Positions 27,892 to 35,432 of a DNA stretch of 64,000 nucleotides are shown in pieces. Origin of the DNA: Sphingobium abikonense NBRC 16140 (GTDB lineage Bacteria; Pseudomonadota; Alphaproteobacteria; Sphingomonadales; Sphingomonadaceae); the NCBI RefSeq assembly GCF_001598335.1, contig NZ_BCYT01000012.1:1-64000 (forward strand), written 5' to 3'. The notes below the pieces were generated by a model, which was given only the letters and a program-made list of their open reading frames with translations, searched no databases and was not told the DNA's origin. The number at the start of each line of letters is the position of its first letter. Within the stretch, counting starts at the first letter, position 1. Position numbers and translations under genes: made by a program.

Positions 27892-29034
27892 CTAGCGCCC
27901 CGTCTCTGCCTGAAACCACGGGATCATCCGCGCAATCGCATCCTCAACCCGGTCGGTGGATACGGCAAAGCTGAAACGAATGAAGCGGTGTCCGTCAACG
28001 GGGTCGAAGTCGATCCCCGGCGCGGTCGCCACCCCGGTTTCGCGCAGCAGCCGTTGGCAAAAGCCCAGGCTGTCGTCGGTCAGATGGCTGATATCGGCAT
28101 AGATATAGAATGCCCCGTCGGGCGGGGCGATGCGGGCCAGGCCCATGGCGGGCAACGCATCGAGCAGCAATTGCCGGTTGCGGCGATAGCTGGCGACATG
28201 GCCCTCCAGTTCGTCCGCACAGTCGAAAGCCGCCAATCCGGCGCGCTGCGCCAGCACGGGCGGGGTCAGGAATAGATTGCCCATCCGCGCGCGCGCCGTG
28301 TCGATCAATTCCGGCGGCACGACCACCCAGCCCAGCCGCCATCCGGCCATGCTGTAATATTTGGAAAAGCTGTTCACGATCACGGCGTCGGACGCATATT
28401 GCAGCATCGAATGGGCCGGTTCGCCAAAGCTGAGGCCATGGTAGATTTCATCGGAAATGATGCGAATGCCCCGGTCGGCGCAGACGGCGGCGATCCGCTC
28501 CAGTTCAGCGGGCGGAATGACCGTGCCGGTCGGGTTGGCGGGGCTGGCGAGGACCAGGCCATCGGGCGCAGGGGCCAGCGCGTCGAGCGCGTCGGCGCTG
28601 ATCTGATAGCGTTCGGCCGGGCCGCAGGCGACCTCGACCGGGTTCAGATAGAGCGCCTTCAACGTATTGCGGTAGGCGACATAGCCCGGCCTTGCGGTCG
28701 CCACCCGCGCGCCAGGCGCAAACAGGCTGGTGAGCGCCAGCACCAGCGCCGGGGATGCGCCACAGGTCAGGATGATCTGTTCGGGATCGACGGTGACAGC
28801 GTAGCGATCCTGATAATCGCGGGCCATACGCTGTTTGAGGGCAGTGCTTTCCCAATAGCCCATGGGTTCGGTGTCGAGCACATGATGCGCGACCGCGATC
28901 GCCCGCGCAGGCGCGCCGGTCGATGGCTGGCCGAACTCCATATGCAGGATCGAGCGGCCCTGTTCTTCCAGCGCATGCGCTTCCCGGCTGATGGCGATGG
29001 CATGGAAGGGGGCTATGTCGGCGACTTTATTCAT
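27892..29034 (-). CDS. Pyridoxal-phosphate-dependent aminotransferase, class I/II
   Basis: A protein of 380 residues with fold-type I aminotransferase motifs. It starts with FHAIAISREAHALEEQGRSI followed by MEFGQPSTGAPARAI. The PLP pocket motifs are LTCGASPALVLAL, SPANPTGTVIPPAEL, RIISDEIYHGLSF, and the Schiff-base lysine in VNSFSKYYSMAGWRLGW. An Arg in FIRFSFAVS binds the substrate carboxylate. The closest general class is aspartate/aromatic aminotransferase-like (AspC/AlaT type); the amino-acid specificity is not readable. It stands alone, 55 bp from a small divergent membrane-protein gene. The 200 bp downstream contain no terminator that I recognise. Confidence 0.87.
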   Translation of the reverse strand: MNKVADIAPFHAIAISREAHALEEQGRSILHMEFGQPSTGAPARAIAVAHHVLDTEPMGYWESTALKQRMARDYQDRYAVTVDPEQIILTCGASPALVLALTSLFAPGARVATARPGYVAYRNTLKALYLNPVEVACGPAERYQISADALDALAPAPDGLVLASPANPTGTVIPPAELERIAAVCADRGIRIISDEIYHGLSFGEPAHSMLQYASDAVIVNSFSKYYSMAGWRLGWVVVPPELIDTARARMGNLFLTPPVLAQRAGLAAFDCADELEGHVASYRRNRQLLLDALPAMGLARIAPPDGAFYIYADISHLTDDSLGFCQRLLRETGVATAPGIDFDPVDGHRFIRFSFAVSTDRVEDAIARMIPWFQAETGR

Positions 29035-29089
29035 GAATAACCTGCGTTAATTTCGGCAACATGGGGCTGGCCGTGGCGTTGGGCATGGC

Positions 29090-29353
29090 ATGAGCCAGAC
29101 TATATTGACCGTCCTGCAATATTATGGCGCGGGGGCAGCGACGCTCGCCGCGCTGATCGTGTCGCTAAACCTTGGCCGGCGAATCACCGGATGGGCTTTC
29201 GTGCTGTTCGTGACAAGCTCCATCGCGCTCATTGCCTGGGGATTTCTGGACAAGAACAGCGAAGGCATTGGCTGGCAGAATGTCGCCCTGCTCTTCATCA
29301 ATGCGACCGGGGTGTGGCGCTATCTGATTTCCAGCCACGATCCGGCGGACTGA
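29090..29353 (+). CDS. Small three-helix membrane protein of unknown function
   Basis: A protein of 87 residues. Three hydrophobic segments are visible: ILTVLQYYGAGAATLAALIV, WAFVLFVTSSIALIAWGF and VALLFINATGVWRYLI, joined by LNLGRR and DKNSEGIGWQN. Charges suggest an N-out, three-pass inner-membrane protein. The layout is typical of small conserved sphingomonad proteins, but I cannot name a function. The stop is six bases from the convergent pgl stop, so transcripts from both sides must meet here. Codon use matches the neighbours. Confidence 0.65.
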   Translation: MSQTILTVLQYYGAGAATLAALIVSLNLGRRITGWAFVLFVTSSIALIAWGFLDKNSEGIGWQNVALLFINATGVWRYLISSHDPAD

Positions 29354-29359
29354 AAAACG

Positions 29360-30052
29360 TCAGTTTTCGGCGATCCAGACTTCGACCGGCACATCATCCT
29401 GCAAAAGCGCGAGGCGGATCGGCAATTCCTCGACCGGCCCGCCTTCCAGTGCGCGGTCATAGACCGCCTTCTTGGCGGCGCCGCTGATCTGGAGGAAGAT
29501 ATGGCGGCTCTTGAGGATCGCGCTCGCGGTCAGCGACAGGCGCTGGTGCGGCGCGGCCGGCGGGGTGGCGGCGATGGTCAGAGCATCGGTGGCAAGACCT
29601 TCGGCCAGTTCCTTGCCGTCCGGAAAGAGCGAGGCGGTATGCCCATCATCGCCCATGCCCAGCAGGATGACATCAAGCGGCCAGGGCAGGGCGGCAAGGC
29701 GGGCTTCCACATCCGGCTGGCCCGCATAAGCATCCGCAGCCTCATTTTTCATCGGCATGAAGCGGGCCTGCGCCGCCGGTCCCTGCAACAGCGTGTCGCG
29801 CACCAGCCGTTCGTTGCTGTCCGCGCTGGCCGGATCGACCCAGCGTTCGTCCACCAGCGTGACGATCAGCTTGCTCCAGTCGAGCGTGGCCTGGGCCAGC
29901 GCCTCGAGCACTGGCCGGGGCGACCGGCCACCCGACAGCGCGATGGTCGCGACCCCGCGCGCAGCGATGGCGTCAGACAATAGGGCGGCGATCCGGTCGG
30001 CGATGTCGGCGGCGGCCTGCGCCCCGTTGGCGAAGAAATATTCGGTCGGCAT
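29360..30052 (-). CDS. pgl: 6-phosphogluconolactonase
   Basis: A protein of 230 residues. It hydrolyses 6-phosphogluconolactone in the pentose-phosphate and Entner-Doudoroff routes. Motifs are ATIALSGGRSPRPVLEAL, LIVTLVDERWVDPASADSNE, and VILLGMGDDGHTASLFPDG with the catalytic His region. The C-terminal part contains HIFLQISGAAKKAVYDRALEG. GGAG within GGAGTGACCC lies just before the ATG, inside the end of the upstream ybaK-like gene. It is third in a tight minus-strand operon galE-ybaK-pgl. Confidence 0.93.
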   Translation of the reverse strand: MPTEYFFANGAQAAADIADRIAALLSDAIAARGVATIALSGGRSPRPVLEALAQATLDWSKLIVTLVDERWVDPASADSNERLVRDTLLQGPAAQARFMPMKNEAADAYAGQPDVEARLAALPWPLDVILLGMGDDGHTASLFPDGKELAEGLATDALTIAATPPAAPHQRLSLTASAILKSRHIFLQISGAAKKAVYDRALEGGPVEELPIRLALLQDDVPVEVWIAEN

Positions 30053-30055
30053 GGG

Positions 30056-30532
30056 TCACTCCGCGTCGTCAGGAAGCGTGCAAATGTCCACCCAGCTTGC
30101 CCCGGTCAAGGCCGCGAGCCGATCGGGCGTCAATTCGACCGACGCCGTGCGCGATCCCGCCGCCGGAAAGACGGTGGCGAACGCCCGGAGCGAGATGTCG
30201 CAATAGATGGGAAGGGGCGTCGTGAGGCCGAAGGGGCAGACGCCGCCGACCGGATGGCCGGTCAATTCCTCCACCTCATGCGCGCCCAGCATCCGTGGCT
30301 TCGCTCCAAGCGCGGCCTTGGCCTTGCCGTTCGACAGCCGGGCGTCGCCGCGCGCGCAGACGAGTACGACCTGATCCCCCACACGCAGCGACAGCGTCTT
30401 GGCGATGCGCGCCGGCTCGACGCCGAGCGCGGCGGCGGCCTCTATGACCGTCGCCGTGCTGACGCCCTGATCGATGATCGACACATCCGGGGCGTTTGCG
30501 GCGAAGAAGGCGCGGACGCTCGTTTCGCTCAT
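30056..30532 (-). CDS. YbaK/EbsC-family aminoacyl-tRNA deacylase
   Basis: A protein of 158 residues with the YbaK/ProX editing fold. These proteins hydrolyse misacylated tRNAs such as Cys-tRNA(Pro) or Ala-tRNA(Pro). Seen in the sequence: STATVIEAAAALGVEPARIAKTL, the conserved lysine region in LSNGKAKAALGAKPRML, and HPVGGVCPFGL, the GGxxPxG signature of the active-site loop. The start at 30532 overlaps the galE stop by four bases (ATGA), so translation is coupled. Which mischarged tRNA it edits is not evident; the short single-domain form resembles free-standing deacylases. Confidence 0.88.
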   Translation of the reverse strand: MSETSVRAFFAANAPDVSIIDQGVSTATVIEAAAALGVEPARIAKTLSLRVGDQVVLVCARGDARLSNGKAKAALGAKPRMLGAHEVEELTGHPVGGVCPFGLTTPLPIYCDISLRAFATVFPAAGSRTASVELTPDRLAALTGASWVDICTLPDDAE

Positions 30533-31527
30533 GCGCGGTCGCCAAGCTGGCGCTCCCAGGCCAGCGCATGGGCGACGATCTGGTCCAGATCGGCATAGCG
30601 CGGCGTCCAGGGGAAGGTTTCTAGAATGGCTCTGTTGTCCGAGATCAGCTTGCCGGGATCGCCCGCACGCCGGCCGACCATGACGCGTTTGATCCGATTG
30701 TTGGTCGCCCGGTCGACCGCGTCCAGCACCTCCAGAACCGAAAAGCCCCGGCCATAGCCGCAATTGAGCAGATGGTTGCGCGTCGGCTGCGCGATCAGCG
30801 CTTCGAGGGCGAGCAGATGCGCCGCCGCGAGGTCACTGACGTGAATATAGTCGCGCACGCCCGTGCCGTCGGGCGTGTCGAAATCGGTGCCGAAGATGCT
30901 GACGCTCTCCCGCTTGCCCAGCGCCGCTTCGACCGCGACCTTGATAAGGTGGGTGGCGCCGGCGGTCGACTGGCCGGTGCGCCCCTGCGGATCGGCGCCT
31001 GCGACATTGAAATAGCGCAGCGCGCAGAAATTCATCGGATGCGCCGCCGCCACGTCGCGCAGCATATGCTCGGTCATCAGCTTGGACATGCCATAGGGGT
31101 TGATCGGGCATTGCGGCGTATCTTCCCGCACCGCCTCCACGTCCGGGGTGCCATAGGTGGCGGCGGTCGAGGAAAAGATGAAATGCGGCACGCCGACGCG
31201 CACCGCGCTTTCGATGAGATCGCGCGTCTTAGCGCTGTTGTTGTGATAATATTTGAGCGGGTTGCTGACCGACTCCGGCACCACGACGGACCCGGCGAAA
31301 TGCATGATCGCGCGCACGCCATGGTCGCGCAGTGTCGCTTCCACCAGTGGCTGGTCGGCAATGTCGCCGCGCACCAGCGGGACGTCGCCGGGCACCGCCC
31401 AGTCGAAGCCGGTGACGAGATTGTCGATCACGACGACGTCATAGCCGGCATCCCTGAGCGCCAGCACGGCATGGCTGCCGATATAGCCCGCGCCGCCTGT
31501 AACCATGACCATTGGCTTGTCGCTCAT
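30529..31527 (-). CDS. galE: UDP-glucose 4-epimerase
   Basis: A protein of 332 residues, an extended short-chain dehydrogenase that interconverts UDP-glucose and UDP-galactose. The NAD-binding loop is VTGGAGYIGSHAVLAL, followed by VVVIDNLVTG. The catalytic Ser/Tyr/Lys set is in FSSTAATYG and YGMSKLMTEHML, and RYFNVAGADPQGRTG lies in the substrate region. It is first in the galE-ybaK-pgl operon, linking sugar-nucleotide supply with hexose oxidation. A terminator hairpin for the preceding fatty-acid gene ends right at the galE start, so the galE promoter must lie within or across that hairpin. Confidence 0.94.
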   Translation of the reverse strand: MSDKPMVMVTGGAGYIGSHAVLALRDAGYDVVVIDNLVTGFDWAVPGDVPLVRGDIADQPLVEATLRDHGVRAIMHFAGSVVVPESVSNPLKYYHNNSAKTRDLIESAVRVGVPHFIFSSTAATYGTPDVEAVREDTPQCPINPYGMSKLMTEHMLRDVAAAHPMNFCALRYFNVAGADPQGRTGQSTAGATHLIKVAVEAALGKRESVSIFGTDFDTPDGTGVRDYIHVSDLAAAHLLALEALIAQPTRNHLLNCGYGRGFSVLEVLDAVDRATNNRIKRVMVGRRAGDPGKLISDNRAILETFPWTPRYADLDQIVAHALAWERQLGDRA

Positions 31528-31564
31528 AAAGAAAAGGTCTCCCCAGCTGATGCCGGGGAGACCT
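31528..31564 (-). terminator. Rho-independent terminator after the FadB/J-like gene
   Basis: Read on the minus strand, GGTCTCCCC pairs with GGGGAGACC across a ten-base loop and is followed by TTTTCTTT. It lies 31 bp after the fatty-acid multienzyme stop and directly abuts the galE start codon. Confidence 0.85.
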
Positions 31565-31594
31565 AGCGAAAGGGCGTTAAGATTTATAGGCCGT

Positions 31595-33772
31595 TCACGC
31601 GGCCGCCTTCATGGATGCGGGCTTGTAGAAGGTCGCGCCGCTCGCCGCCATGTCGCGCAGCTGTTGCGTGGGAGCAAAGCGCGGCCCGTGCGCCTCCGCC
31701 AGCCGATCAAGCGTGGCGACGACATGGGCGATGCCGACCGTGTCCATGTGGCTGAAAGGCCCGCCGGTATAGGGCGCAAAGCCCCAGCCGAAGATCGCGC
31801 CGATATCGCCATCCTCGGGCGTCTCCAGCACGCCTTCCTCGAAACAGCGGGCGCATTCGATCAGCTGGCGATAGAGGAGGCGCTCTTTCACCGCCTCCAC
31901 CTCGGGTTGCTCGGCCGCGCGCGGGAACATCTCGGCAAGCGCGGGCGAGAGATGCTTTTTCGCGCCTTCGGGATAGTCATACCAGCCCTTGCCATTCTTG
32001 CGGCCAAGGCGTCCGGCGTCGGTCATCCTGACCATGATGTCGTCGGACCCTTGCGGAACATAGGCGTCACCCAGTTCCTTCTTGGCCGCGGTCATGATCT
32101 TGACGCCCAGCTCGATCGACACTTCGTCGCTGACGGCGAGCGGGCCGGTCGGCATGCCGAGTTGCTTGCCGGCATTTTCGATGAGCGCGGGATTGACGCC
32201 TTCGCCGACCAGCTCCGCGCCTTCCTGCACATAGGTGCCAAAGCTGCGCGAGGTGTAGAAGCCGCGGCTGTCATGCACGACGATCGGGGTCTTCTTGATC
32301 TGCGCCACGAAATCCAGCGCCTTGGCGATGGCCGCCGGACCAGTCTTTTCGCCCAGGATGATTTCGACCAGCGGCATTTTTTCCACCGGCGAGAAGAAAT
32401 GGACGCCGATGAAATTTTCCGGCTTGCTCCATGCGTTTGCCAGCTTGGTGATAGGCAGCGTCGAGGTGTTGGACCCGAAGATGGTGTCGGCGCCCAGCAC
32501 TTCCTCGACCTTCTTCGTGACTTCGGCCTTTATACCGACATCCTCGAACACCGCTTCAATGACGAAGTCGGCGCCGGCCAGGTCGGCATAATCGGTCGTC
32601 GGGGTTACGCGGGCAAGCGTGGCTTCCAGTTTTTCAGGCGTCATGCCCCGGCCGAGGCGCTTTTTCAGTACATCCTCGACATGGGCCTTGCCCTTTTCCG
32701 CATAGGCCTGATCGCGGTCGAACAGCACGACCTCCATGCCCGCCTGCGCGGCCACGGTCGCGATACCCGCACCCATCATCCCCGCGCCCAGCATGGCCAG
32801 CTTCTTCGTCGGCGCCTTGGCTTCATCCCTGGGACGGCGCGCGCCGCGTTCGGCGGCTTGCTTGTTCACGAACAGGGTGCGGATCATGTTCGACGCCTGG
32901 GGATCGGCGGCGACCTTGGCGAAATATTTGCTTTCGATCCGGATGGCGCGGTCCATCGGCAGGGTGATGCCTTCATAGACGGCCGACAGCAGCGCGATCG
33001 GCGCGTTCATGTTGCGCTGGGTCTGCTTGAGCGTCATCGGCAGCGCGCCTGCCATCGTCTGCACGAAGGCGGGGTTGAAGCCGCCCGCGCCGCCCGGAAC
33101 CTTGAAGCCCTTGACGTCCCATGGCTGCGTATGCGCGCTCGGGTTGGCCTTCACCCATTCGCGCGCCGCATCGAGCGCGGTGCCCTGCGGCACGACCTGG
33201 TCTATTACCTTCATCATGGCGGCGTCGGCCGGGCGGAACATCTTGCCCTGGAGCATGTACATCAGCGAGGCCTGCACCCCCATGATGCGCGGCAGCCGCT
33301 GCGAACCGCCGCCGCCGGGGAAGAGGCCAATCAGGATTTCGGGCAGGCCCAACTGAGTCTTGGGGCTATCGCCCACGAAGCGGCGATGACAGGCGAGCGC
33401 GAGTTCGAACCCGCCGCCAACGCATGTGCCCTCGATCGCGCAGGCGATGGGCTTGCCGCAGGTTTCCAGCCGGCGAAACAGCTGGTTGAGCACGAACACC
33501 TTGTCAAAAATGTCGGCCGGGGCGGGGCGATCCCCGCTGCCGCTGCTGAGCATCGACCCGAAATATTTGAGGTCCATGCCGGCCATGAAGCCGCTGTCCT
33601 TGCCCGACGCGATGACCGCGCCCTTGATGCCGTCCTCGGATGCGATACGCGTGATCGCGGCGTCGAGGTCAGCCAGGAGGTCGGGTCCGATGACGTTCAT
33701 CGATTGGTTCGGCACGTCGATCGTAAGGGTGGCGATGCCGTCGGCGTCGGTGGTGAAGTTGATGGTGTTCAT
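31595..33772 (-). CDS. Fatty-acid oxidation multienzyme: enoyl-CoA hydratase / 3-hydroxyacyl-CoA dehydrogenase (FadB/FadJ-like)
   Basis: A protein of 725 residues. An N-terminal crotonase domain (about 1-200) has IEGTCVGGGFELALACHRRF and the oxyanion and Glu region FPGGGGSQRLPRIMG. A 3-hydroxyacyl-CoA dehydrogenase NAD domain starts near residue 325 (LGAGMMGAGIATVAAQAG) with SNTSTLPITKLA and GVHFFSPVEKMPLVEII. C-terminal dehydrogenase domains include DSRGFYTSRSFGTY and GWGFAPYTGGPF. It catalyses the second and third steps of beta-oxidation. The thiolase gene lies upstream on the same strand, but a 105-bp cruciform repeat sits between them. FadB and FadJ cannot be told apart here, so no symbol is given. 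Confidence 0.93.
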   Translation of the reverse strand: MNTINFTTDADGIATLTIDVPNQSMNVIGPDLLADLDAAITRIASEDGIKGAVIASGKDSGFMAGMDLKYFGSMLSSGSGDRPAPADIFDKVFVLNQLFRRLETCGKPIACAIEGTCVGGGFELALACHRRFVGDSPKTQLGLPEILIGLFPGGGGSQRLPRIMGVQASLMYMLQGKMFRPADAAMMKVIDQVVPQGTALDAAREWVKANPSAHTQPWDVKGFKVPGGAGGFNPAFVQTMAGALPMTLKQTQRNMNAPIALLSAVYEGITLPMDRAIRIESKYFAKVAADPQASNMIRTLFVNKQAAERGARRPRDEAKAPTKKLAMLGAGMMGAGIATVAAQAGMEVVLFDRDQAYAEKGKAHVEDVLKKRLGRGMTPEKLEATLARVTPTTDYADLAGADFVIEAVFEDVGIKAEVTKKVEEVLGADTIFGSNTSTLPITKLANAWSKPENFIGVHFFSPVEKMPLVEIILGEKTGPAAIAKALDFVAQIKKTPIVVHDSRGFYTSRSFGTYVQEGAELVGEGVNPALIENAGKQLGMPTGPLAVSDEVSIELGVKIMTAAKKELGDAYVPQGSDDIMVRMTDAGRLGRKNGKGWYDYPEGAKKHLSPALAEMFPRAAEQPEVEAVKERLLYRQLIECARCFEEGVLETPEDGDIGAIFGWGFAPYTGGPFSHMDTVGIAHVVATLDRLAEAHGPRFAPTQQLRDMAASGATFYKPASMKAAA

Positions 33773-33791
33773 GATGCAGCCTTTCCCATCT

Positions 33792-33896
33792 CCGTTCGTG
33801 CCGAGTAGGGTCTGAGCTTGTCGAAGACCCGTATCGAAGCATTGATCCTTCGATACGCCATTTCGACGTCGCTCAATGGCTACTCAGGACGAACGG
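33792..33896. repeat. Full-length cruciform-type intergenic repeat (copy 1)
   Basis: A nested inverted structure of 105 bp. Outer arms CCGTTCGTGCCGAGTAG and CTACTCAGGACGAACGG pair. Inside are the hairpin GGTCTGAGC-ttgtc-gaagacc, a central stem CGTATCGAAG / CTTCGATACG, and a second side hairpin CCATTTCGACGTCGCTCAATGG. It has the same architecture as 55785-55899. It lies between the thiolase and the FadB/J-like gene. Confidence 0.85.
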
Positions 33897-33906
33897 ACTA
33901 TATTTC

Positions 33907-35115
33907 TCAAATACGCTCGATGATGATGCCGGTGCCCATGCCTGCGCCCACGCACAGGTTGACGAGCGCGGTGCCCTTGCCGGACCGTTCCAGTTCGTCG
34001 AGCGCGGTGCCAAGCACCATGGCGCCCGTCGCGCCAAGCGGGTGGCCCATGGCGATCGCGCCGCCGTTCACATTGATCTTGCTATGATCAAGCTCCATCG
34101 CCTGCATGTAGCGCAGCACGACCGAGGCGAAGGCTTCGTTCAGTTCCCACAGGTCGATATCGTCCTTGGTCATGCCGGCGCGTTGCAGCAGCTTGCCCGC
34201 GACAAATTCCGGCCCGGTCAGCATGATCAGCGGTTCCGACCCGATCGACGCCATGGCGCGGATCCTCGCGCGTGGCTTGAGGCCATATTTGTCGCCCATA
34301 TCCTTGTTGCCGACCAGCACGGCCGCCGCGCCGTCGACAATGCCGCTGCTGTTGCCGGCATGATGGACATGGTTGACCTTTTCTAGTTCGGGATAGCGGA
34401 GCAGGGCCACGGTGTCGAAGCCCGGCATCTCCTCACCCAAGGCGGCGAAACTGGGCTTGAGCGCGCCGAGCGACTGCATCGTCGCGTCCGGGCGCATATG
34501 TTCGTCATGGTCGAGCACGACCTGCCCGATCACATCCTTCACCGGCACGATCGACTTTTTAAAACGTCCTTCGTCCCACGCTTGCTTGGCGCGCTGCTGG
34601 CTTTCGACGGCATAAGCGTCCACGTCGTCGCGGCTGATGCCGAACTTGGTGGCGATGACGTCCGCGCCAATGCCCTGCGGCGCGAAATAGGTCTTGTAAG
34701 CGACCGCCGGGTCCATCGCCCAGGCGCCGCCGTCCGACGCCATCGGCACGCGGCTCATCGATTCGACGCCGCCGCCGATCGCGAACATCGCTTCGCCCGA
34801 AAATATCTTGGCCGCTGCCATGTTGACCGCTTCAAGGCCCGATGCGCAAAAGCGGTTGATCTGAACCCCCGGCACGGTCTGCGCATAGTCGGCGTTGAGC
34901 ACGGCGACGCGCGCAATGTCCGCGCCCTGTTCGCCCACGGGACTGACGCAGCCCAGGATGACGTCATCGACATCGGCGGTGTCGATCTGGCTGCGGTCGC
35001 GCACCGCCTCCAGCACCTGCGTCGCCAGTTGGATGGGGGTGATTTCGTGCAGCGAGCCGTCTGCCTTGCCCCGGCCCCGGGGCGTGCGGACGGCGTCGTA
35101 AATATAGGCTTCCAT
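33907..35115 (-). CDS. Acetyl-CoA C-acyltransferase (thiolase)
   Basis: A protein of 402 residues of the degradative thiolase type. It cleaves 3-ketoacyl-CoA to acetyl-CoA in the last step of beta-oxidation. The acylated cysteine is in [18 protein letters not shown], the His motif is [18 protein letters not shown], and the second catalytic Cys is in [12 protein letters not shown]. The frame allows a start at 35121, but GAGAGGGA touches that codon, whereas spacing to the ATG at 35115 is good. A 16-bp perfect inverted repeat lies about 70 bp upstream and may control expression. It is followed by a FadB/J-like gene, giving a fatty-acid oxidation unit. Confidence 0.94.
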   Translation of the reverse strand: MEAYIYDAVRTPRGRGKADGSLHEITPIQLATQVLEAVRDRSQIDTADVDDVILGCVSPVGEQGADIARVAVLNADYAQTVPGVQINRFCASGLEAVNMAAAKIFSGEAMFAIGGGVESMSRVPMASDGGAWAMDPAVAYKTYFAPQGIGADVIATKFGISRDDVDAYAVESQQRAKQAWDEGRFKKSIVPVKDVIGQVVLDHDEHMRPDATMQSLGALKPSFAALGEEMPGFDTVALLRYPELEKVNHVHHAGNSSGIVDGAAAVLVGNKDMGDKYGLKPRARIRAMASIGSEPLIMLTGPEFVAGKLLQRAGMTKDDIDLWELNEAFASVVLRYMQAMELDHSKINVNGGAIAMGHPLGATGAMVLGTALDELERSGKGTALVNLCVGAGMGTGIIIERI

Positions 35116-35432
35116 TGTCATTCCCTCTCCATGGGGTCCTCGTGGCGCATAGCCGGATGAACGGGATCTGCTCGCAAATGTATTTACGTTTACGTAAAGT
35201 GCAAGTGTCTAATGTCGCCGTCCTAGTCGGTCCGCTATGCCGTAACGGCAGGACAAGCTGGTGAAAGATGGATCGCGAGAATGTCGCTTTCCGTGTCACC
35301 TTTGAACCCCTCTTGGCAAAGAATCGTCAACGCCGGCACCGTGAAACCGGAAGCGTGCCGGCCCGTTATCCGACCCGAGGGATCAAGAGGCTGACGCATG
35401 ACGGGTTTGACGCTGGTGACGGATTGCGCTTC
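35116..35432. other. Divergent intergenic region between thiolase and MFS genes
   Basis: About 317 bp without a convincing gene. It holds the TTTACGT-tt-ACGTAAA palindrome at 35183-35198 and a second perfect palindrome, TGCCGT-a-ACGGCA, at 35238-35250. The frame of the MFS gene is open back to 35268, but the extra residues look non-coding (mixed Arg/His/Pro without family match). Confidence 0.5.
35183..35198. promoter_or_regulatory. Palindromic operator upstream of the thiolase gene (LiuR-like pattern)
   Basis: TTTACGT-TT-ACGTAAA is a perfect 7-2-7 inverted repeat, about 70 bp upstream of the thiolase start. From memory, MerR-family regulators of acyl-CoA catabolism (LiuR) bind sites of this general pattern in Proteobacteria. 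That assignment is inference; the palindrome is seen directly. Confidence 0.55.

Noticed and set aside
31505..31566. Hairpin before galE as a riboswitch or attenuator
   Set aside because: It is a plain 9-bp stem with a U-run and best explained as the terminator of the upstream gene.
31505..33808. Very long open frame antisense to the FadB/J-like gene, 767 codons
   Set aside because: It mirrors the real gene in GC-rich DNA, is Arg/His/Gly-rich, and shows no family motifs. The same applies to long antisense frames over gatA, gatB, glgB, the valine operon and the MATE gene.
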